From Asaia sp037151935 (GTDB lineage: Bacteria > Pseudomonadota > Alphaproteobacteria > Acetobacterales > Acetobacteraceae): a stretch of DNA of 64,000 nt. Positions 60,277-64,000 of the stretch are shown in pieces (the stretch's first letter is position 1; every line of letters starts with the position of its first letter). The stretch covers positions 62,001-126,000 of the forward strand of contig NZ_CP157575.1 of NCBI RefSeq assembly GCF_051628905.1, in the 5' to 3' direction. The notes beneath the pieces were generated by a model, which searched no databases, was not told the origin of the DNA, and was given only the letters and a program-made list of their open reading frames with translations. A program made the translations under genes and the position numbers.

Positions 60277-62730
60277 ATGTCCGAACAGATTCGTCCGACC
60301 GAGTTGCCTGAGAACCCCGATGACGAAGCCGATTACGGCGCCTCATCCATCTCGGTTCTCAAGGGGCTCGATGCGGTACGCAAACGGCCCGGCATGTATA
60401 TCGGCGACACGGATGACGGCTCGGGCCTTCATCACATGGTGTTCGAGATTATCGACAACGCGGTGGACGAAGCACAGGCGGGTCACGCCACACGCTGTGT
60501 TCTGACGATGAACGGTGACGGCTCGATCAGCGTGCGCGATAACGGTCGTGGCATCCCGACCGATCTGCATGAGGAAGAAGGCGTCAGCGCGGCTGAGGTC
60601 GTTCTGACCAAGCTTCACGCGGGCGGAAAGTTCAACCAGAATTCCTACAAGGTATCGGGTGGTTTGCACGGCGTGGGCGCTGCCGTAGTCAACGCGCTTT
60701 CCGAATGGATGGAAGTACGCATCTGGCGCAACGGGCTCGAACATTTCATTCGCTTCCAGCATGGCGAGCGCGACGACGCACTTGCCGTAGTCGGTGCCAG
60801 TGACGAACCGCGCGGCACGCTGGTCACGTTCAAGCCGAGCAAGCAGACCTTTACCAAAGTGGATTTCGAGTTCGGCATTCTCGAACGTCGCATGCGTGAG
60901 TTGGCCTTCCTCAATTCGGGGCTCGAAATCGTGCTGCGTGACGAGCGCCATGCCGAGAACAAGGAAGTGGTGTTCTGCTACGAGGGCGGGCTCAGCGCCT
61001 TCGTGGAATATCTCGATGCAAGCAAGACCTCGATTGTCACGCCCCCTATCGTTGGCTCTATCGATCATGCCGAAAGCGGCATCAAGGTCGAGTTCGCGCT
61101 CACCTGGAATGACAGCTTCCATGAGACGATGCTGTGCTTCACCAACAACATCCCGCAGCGCGATGGCGGCACGCATCTGGCTGGTTTCCGTCAGGCCCTG
61201 ACGCGTATCGTCGGTAAATATGCCGAAACGGGATCATCAAAGAATTCGGCAGCCCTTACGGGCGAGGACATGCGCGAAGGCATGACAGCCGTCCTCTCGG
61301 TCAAGGTGCCTGACCCCAAATTCTCGTCACAGACCAAGGACAAGCTGGTATCGTCCGAGGTGCAACCTGTGGTGCATGTGACGGCGGCTGATTCCATCGG
61401 GCATTGGTTCGAAACCCATCCGCGCGAGGCTAAGGCCATCATCGCCAAGGTGAACGAGGCCGCGGCCGCTCGCGACGCCGCGCGCCGTGCGCGGGAGCTG
61501 ACTCGTCGCAAGGGTGTGCTCGATGTGTCTTCGCTGCCCGGAAAGCTGGCGGATTGCCAGGAGCGCGACGCCAGCAAGGCCGAGATCTTCATCGTCGAGG
61601 GTGATTCCGCAGGTGGCACGGCAAAACAGGGGCGCGATCGCCGCTTTCAGGCCATTCTTCCGCTCAAGGGCAAGATCCTGAATGTCGAGCGCGCGCGCTT
61701 CGACCGTATGCTTGGTTCGGCTGAAGTCGGGACACTGATCACCGCACTCGGTACCGGCATCGGGCGTGGCGATGTTGAGCAGGGCGGTTTTTCGGTCGAG
61801 AAGCTGCGCTACCACAAGATTGTCATCATGACCGACGCCGATGTTGACGGCTCGCATATCCGAACCCTGCTCCTGACATTCTTCTTCCGTCAGATGCCGG
61901 AGCTGATCGAGAAGGGCTATCTCTACATCGCCCAGCCGCCGCTTTACCGGGCCAAGCGCGGCAATGAGGAGCGTTATCTGAAGGACGATGCCGCCCTTGA
62001 GCAATATCTGCTCGACAAGGCGCTTTCCAATGCCACACTTACTTTGGCCAATGGTGAGGTGCTGACAGATGACATCCTGATGGATCGTGTCAAGGCGATG
62101 GGGCAGGTCGGCAAGACGCTTACAGCGCTCGCGTCCAAGATTCCTGTCTGGGTGCTGGAGCAGGCTTATGTCGCCAAGGCGCTGTCGCTCGGTCATGACC
62201 ACGCGCAGGAACGCGCGCCTGTCTTGCAGGCTCGTCTCGATGCGGCTTCACCGGTCAACGAACGGGGCTGGATGGTCGGCCCGACTGAAGAGGGCGGGCT
62301 GCGTCTGGCGCGTACCGTTCGTGGCGTAGGCGAGGTTTATACTCTGGATGCGGCCCTGCTGCGTTCGGCTGAAGCACGCTGGCTGGCTGGTGAGGGCAGC
62401 CGCGTCGCCGAGGACTTCGAAGGGACGGTCAGGCTCGCTCTCGACAGTCAGTCGGCGGAACTCTCCGGCCCGGCGATGGTTTTTGATCGCGTGGTGCAGC
62501 AGGGCCGCAAGGGTCTAGCCATCAATCGGTTCAAAGGCCTGGGCGAGATGAACAATGAGCAGCTCTGGGATACGACTCTCGACCCGGCCACACGCATTCT
62601 GCTTCAGGTCAAGGTGGGGGATGTCGAAGAGGCCGGACAAGTCTTCTCGACGCTCATGGGCGACGTGGTCGAGCCGCGTCGCGACTTCATCGTGGGCAAT
62701 GCCCAGAAAGTCGCCAATCTTGACGTTTAA
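60277..62730 (+). CDS. gyrB: DNA gyrase subunit B
   Basis: An 817-residue type II topoisomerase subunit. The GHKL ATPase domain has EIIDNAVDEAQAG, DNGRGIPTD and GGLHGVGAAVVNALS. The transducer follows with FSSQTKDKLVS. The Toprim domain has EGDSAGGTAKQGRDRRFQ near residue 440 and DADVDGSHIRTLLLTFFFR. The C-terminus INRFKGLGEMNNEQLWDTT and EPRRDFIVGN is typical. Start ATG at 60277. The next gene overlaps its last 32 nt. Confidence 0.98.
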   Translation: MSEQIRPTELPENPDDEADYGASSISVLKGLDAVRKRPGMYIGDTDDGSGLHHMVFEIIDNAVDEAQAGHATRCVLTMNGDGSISVRDNGRGIPTDLHEEEGVSAAEVVLTKLHAGGKFNQNSYKVSGGLHGVGAAVVNALSEWMEVRIWRNGLEHFIRFQHGERDDALAVVGASDEPRGTLVTFKPSKQTFTKVDFEFGILERRMRELAFLNSGLEIVLRDERHAENKEVVFCYEGGLSAFVEYLDASKTSIVTPPIVGSIDHAESGIKVEFALTWNDSFHETMLCFTNNIPQRDGGTHLAGFRQALTRIVGKYAETGSSKNSAALTGEDMREGMTAVLSVKVPDPKFSSQTKDKLVSSEVQPVVHVTAADSIGHWFETHPREAKAIIAKVNEAAAARDAARRARELTRRKGVLDVSSLPGKLADCQERDASKAEIFIVEGDSAGGTAKQGRDRRFQAILPLKGKILNVERARFDRMLGSAEVGTLITALGTGIGRGDVEQGGFSVEKLRYHKIVIMTDADVDGSHIRTLLLTFFFRQMPELIEKGYLYIAQPPLYRAKRGNEERYLKDDAALEQYLLDKALSNATLTLANGEVLTDDILMDRVKAMGQVGKTLTALASKIPVWVLEQAYVAKALSLGHDHAQERAPVLQARLDAASPVNERGWMVGPTEEGGLRLARTVRGVGEVYTLDAALLRSAEARWLAGEGSRVAEDFEGTVRLALDSQSAELSGPAMVFDRVVQQGRKGLAINRFKGLGEMNNEQLWDTTLDPATRILLQVKVGDVEEAGQVFSTLMGDVVEPRRDFIVGNAQKVANLDV

Positions 62731-63553
62731 GGCGCTCGGCACGGCCCTGCTTCTCGTTGGCTCTGTGCTGACGGGGGCTTCGGCCCGCGCTGCCAATCTC
62801 GGCGAGGCCAGTGCTGGCACGACAGGCGTCAATGCCGCCCAGACGACAGCGATTTATCGCGTCTATAATCATGGGCTGCATGTCGTCGATGCGACTGCCG
62901 ATTACAAGCTAACCGACTGGGGCTACGGTATCCGTACGACTATCCACGCGGGCGGGCTGCTGAGCATGTTCCTGCGCATGGATATCCAGAGCACCGCTCA
63001 AGGCCGCTTCGATCATGACCAGGTGCAGCCGACAGGGTATGAGAGCGCTGGCTATTCTCGTGGCAAACATCGCAATGTGGTGTTGAGCTACACCAACGAC
63101 ACGCCCCAGATCGTGGCGCTCGAACCTAAAGAAAGCGATCGTGAGGCGGTGCCGCAGAGCAATCTGTCTCACGCCATGGATACGCTGAGCGCCATGGCTT
63201 ATTTGCTCGAGAATGTGCGCCATACCGGCAAGTGCGACGGTAGCGCGCAGGTATTCGATGGGCTCAGGCTGAGCGCCATGACGTCGCATGGTCCCTTCAA
63301 GGGTGACGTACCGTCTTCGTTCGGTCAGAAATTTACCGGTGAGGCACTGCGCTGCGATTTCGTGGGGCAGCAGGAAGCGGGTTTCATCAAGGATTCCGCG
63401 CATCTCGATGTTATGAAAGCCCCGCATCCGGGGGCAGCGTGGTTTCAGAACCTTCCGGGCGTCGGGCTTACGGCAGTGCGGATCGAGTTCGAACACCCGA
63501 AGCTCGGCCAGATGACTGCGGTGCTCGACCGGCAGCCCACAACACAACCGTAA
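62699..63553 (+). CDS. DUF3108-family exported protein
   Basis: A 284-residue protein, started at ATG 62699, which overlaps gyrB by 32 nt in another frame. A signal peptide is evident: LTFKALGTALLLVGSVLTGA then cleavage near ARAA. The mature N-terminus AIYRVYNHGLHVVDATADYK and TIHAGGLLSMFLRMDIQS are typical of the DUF3108 family, whose function is unknown, possibly envelope-related. Two Cys (DGSAQ-side and ALRCDF) are present. The coupling to gyrB is probably only for transcription. Confidence 0.78.
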   Translation: MPRKSPILTFKALGTALLLVGSVLTGASARAANLGEASAGTTGVNAAQTTAIYRVYNHGLHVVDATADYKLTDWGYGIRTTIHAGGLLSMFLRMDIQSTAQGRFDHDQVQPTGYESAGYSRGKHRNVVLSYTNDTPQIVALEPKESDREAVPQSNLSHAMDTLSAMAYLLENVRHTGKCDGSAQVFDGLRLSAMTSHGPFKGDVPSSFGQKFTGEALRCDFVGQQEAGFIKDSAHLDVMKAPHPGAAWFQNLPGVGLTAVRIEFEHPKLGQMTAVLDRQPTTQP

Positions 63554-63611
63554 GCCAAGTCTGGTCCAATTCTTCCGGCCTGCTGTCGTTCATGGCAGCA
63601 GGGAGTGCGGC

Positions 63612-64000
63612 TCAGCCGGGACGTGAGAGATCGTAGATCAGGCGCGGCAGCTCTGCTACGGAGCCCGCGATGGCTGTGGCGTGGGTTGCCATGCTGCGGT
63701 CACCATAGCCCCAGCTCGCAAAAAGAGACGGCATCGGGACACCCATCGCCGCCCGGATGTCGTTCTGATGGTCCCCGATCATGATGGCCCGCTTCGGCTC
63801 TGCATCAATCATGCCTACGGTCTTGCGGATATGGTCGGGGTCGGGCTTGCGCGTGGGAAAACTGTCGCCACCGCCAATGGCATCGATCAGGGAGGCGATG
63901 CCCAGCTGTTCGACAATTGCCTTAGCCGCCTTGACGGGCTTGTTGGTGCAGATCACGCAGGCGATGCCGCTTTCTCGCAGTGTTTCGAGCATTTTCACCG
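63612..64000 (-). CDS. HAD-family phosphoglycolate-phosphatase-like protein, C-terminal part (cut by window edge)
   Basis: The frame runs in from beyond the right edge; 129 or so residues are visible. HAD motif II is the Thr in CVICTNKPVKAA, motif III is the Lys in FPTRKPDPDHI, and motif IV is MIGDHQNDIRAA. This order and spacing are those of Gph-type phosphatases. The nucleophile motif DxDGT is outside the window. It is convergent with the DUF3108 gene. Confidence 0.82.
   Translation of the reverse strand, partial: VKMLETLRESGIACVICTNKPVKAAKAIVEQLGIASLIDAIGGGDSFPTRKPDPDHIRKTVGMIDAEPKRAIMIGDHQNDIRAAMGVPMPSLFASWGYGDRSMATHATAIAGSVAELPRLIYDLSRPG

Noticed and set aside
1..64000. tRNA, rRNA, CRISPR arrays or prophage
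   Set aside because: Reading the intergenic regions gave no cloverleaf with conserved T-loop text, no regular spaced repeats and no phage structural genes; tRNAscan and a CRISPR finder would settle it.

Overview
The window looks like the chromosome of an acetic acid bacterium (Acetobacteraceae, Alphaproteobacteria). The DNA is GC-rich. It carries a phosphoketolase-acetate kinase pair, a clustered Entner-Doudoroff edd-eda pair, several TonB-dependent receptors, a sugar/polyol ABC importer with a D-ribulokinase-type kinase, and a Hint-domain protein of the kind common in this family. The genus (an Asaia- or Gluconobacter-like lineage would fit) cannot be fixed by eye. I saw no rRNA, tRNA, CRISPR array or prophage.

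Layout. 1-9 kb, mostly minus strand: a cut-off methylthioribose kinase, a NUDIX hydrolase and an aldo/keto reductase joined by ATGA overlaps; a secreted endonuclease/phosphatase-like protein overlapping a beta carbonic anhydrase; alaS; a GtrA-like membrane protein; and a tightly coupled TonB receptor - small-molecule kinase - PnuC-type permease operon (7.3-11.5 kb) that probably takes up and phosphorylates a vitamin such as thiamine. 11.8-25 kb: a small unknown protein, an MFS transporter, an amidase, nadK, moaB, a 1253-residue multi-domain glycosyltransferase, metX-metW, a 34-bp perfect palindrome, a nitroreductase and a DEAD-box RNA helicase. 25.4-30.4 kb: the operon-like cluster ackA-xfp-HAD phosphatase-GST, a phosphoketolase bypass.

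30.8-34.8 kb is a clearly AT-richer accessory island. It holds a Crp/Fnr-fold regulator, a Hint-domain protein, an alpha/beta hydrolase and a degraded IS5-family transposase. It is the best candidate here for something undescribed. 35-40.5 kb is a polyol operon on the minus strand (FGGY D-ribulokinase, two permeases, ATPase, SDR dehydrogenase) with no substrate-binding protein, followed by a large TonB receptor. 43.9-46.4 kb is edd-eda with an unusually long 131-nt overlap. 46.6-50.8 kb is a tripartite drug-efflux operon (MFS, HlyD, outer membrane factor).

51-64 kb: a YdjM-like membrane protein, purH, a duplicated-domain periplasmic protein, an AGE-family epimerase divergent from a glycosyltransferase with a discoidin-like C-terminus, clpB with a heat-shock-like promoter, a previously easy-to-miss 42-aa gene on the minus strand, gyrB overlapping a DUF3108 gene, and a cut-off HAD phosphatase.

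How it fits together: ribitol or arabitol imported and oxidised to D-ribulose would be phosphorylated by the FGGY kinase and enter the pentose phosphate pool. Xylulose-5-P can then be split by Xfp to acetyl-phosphate, from which AckA makes ATP and acetate, while 6-phosphogluconate goes through Edd/Eda. This is a coherent carbon plan for a sugar-oxidising acetic acid bacterium.
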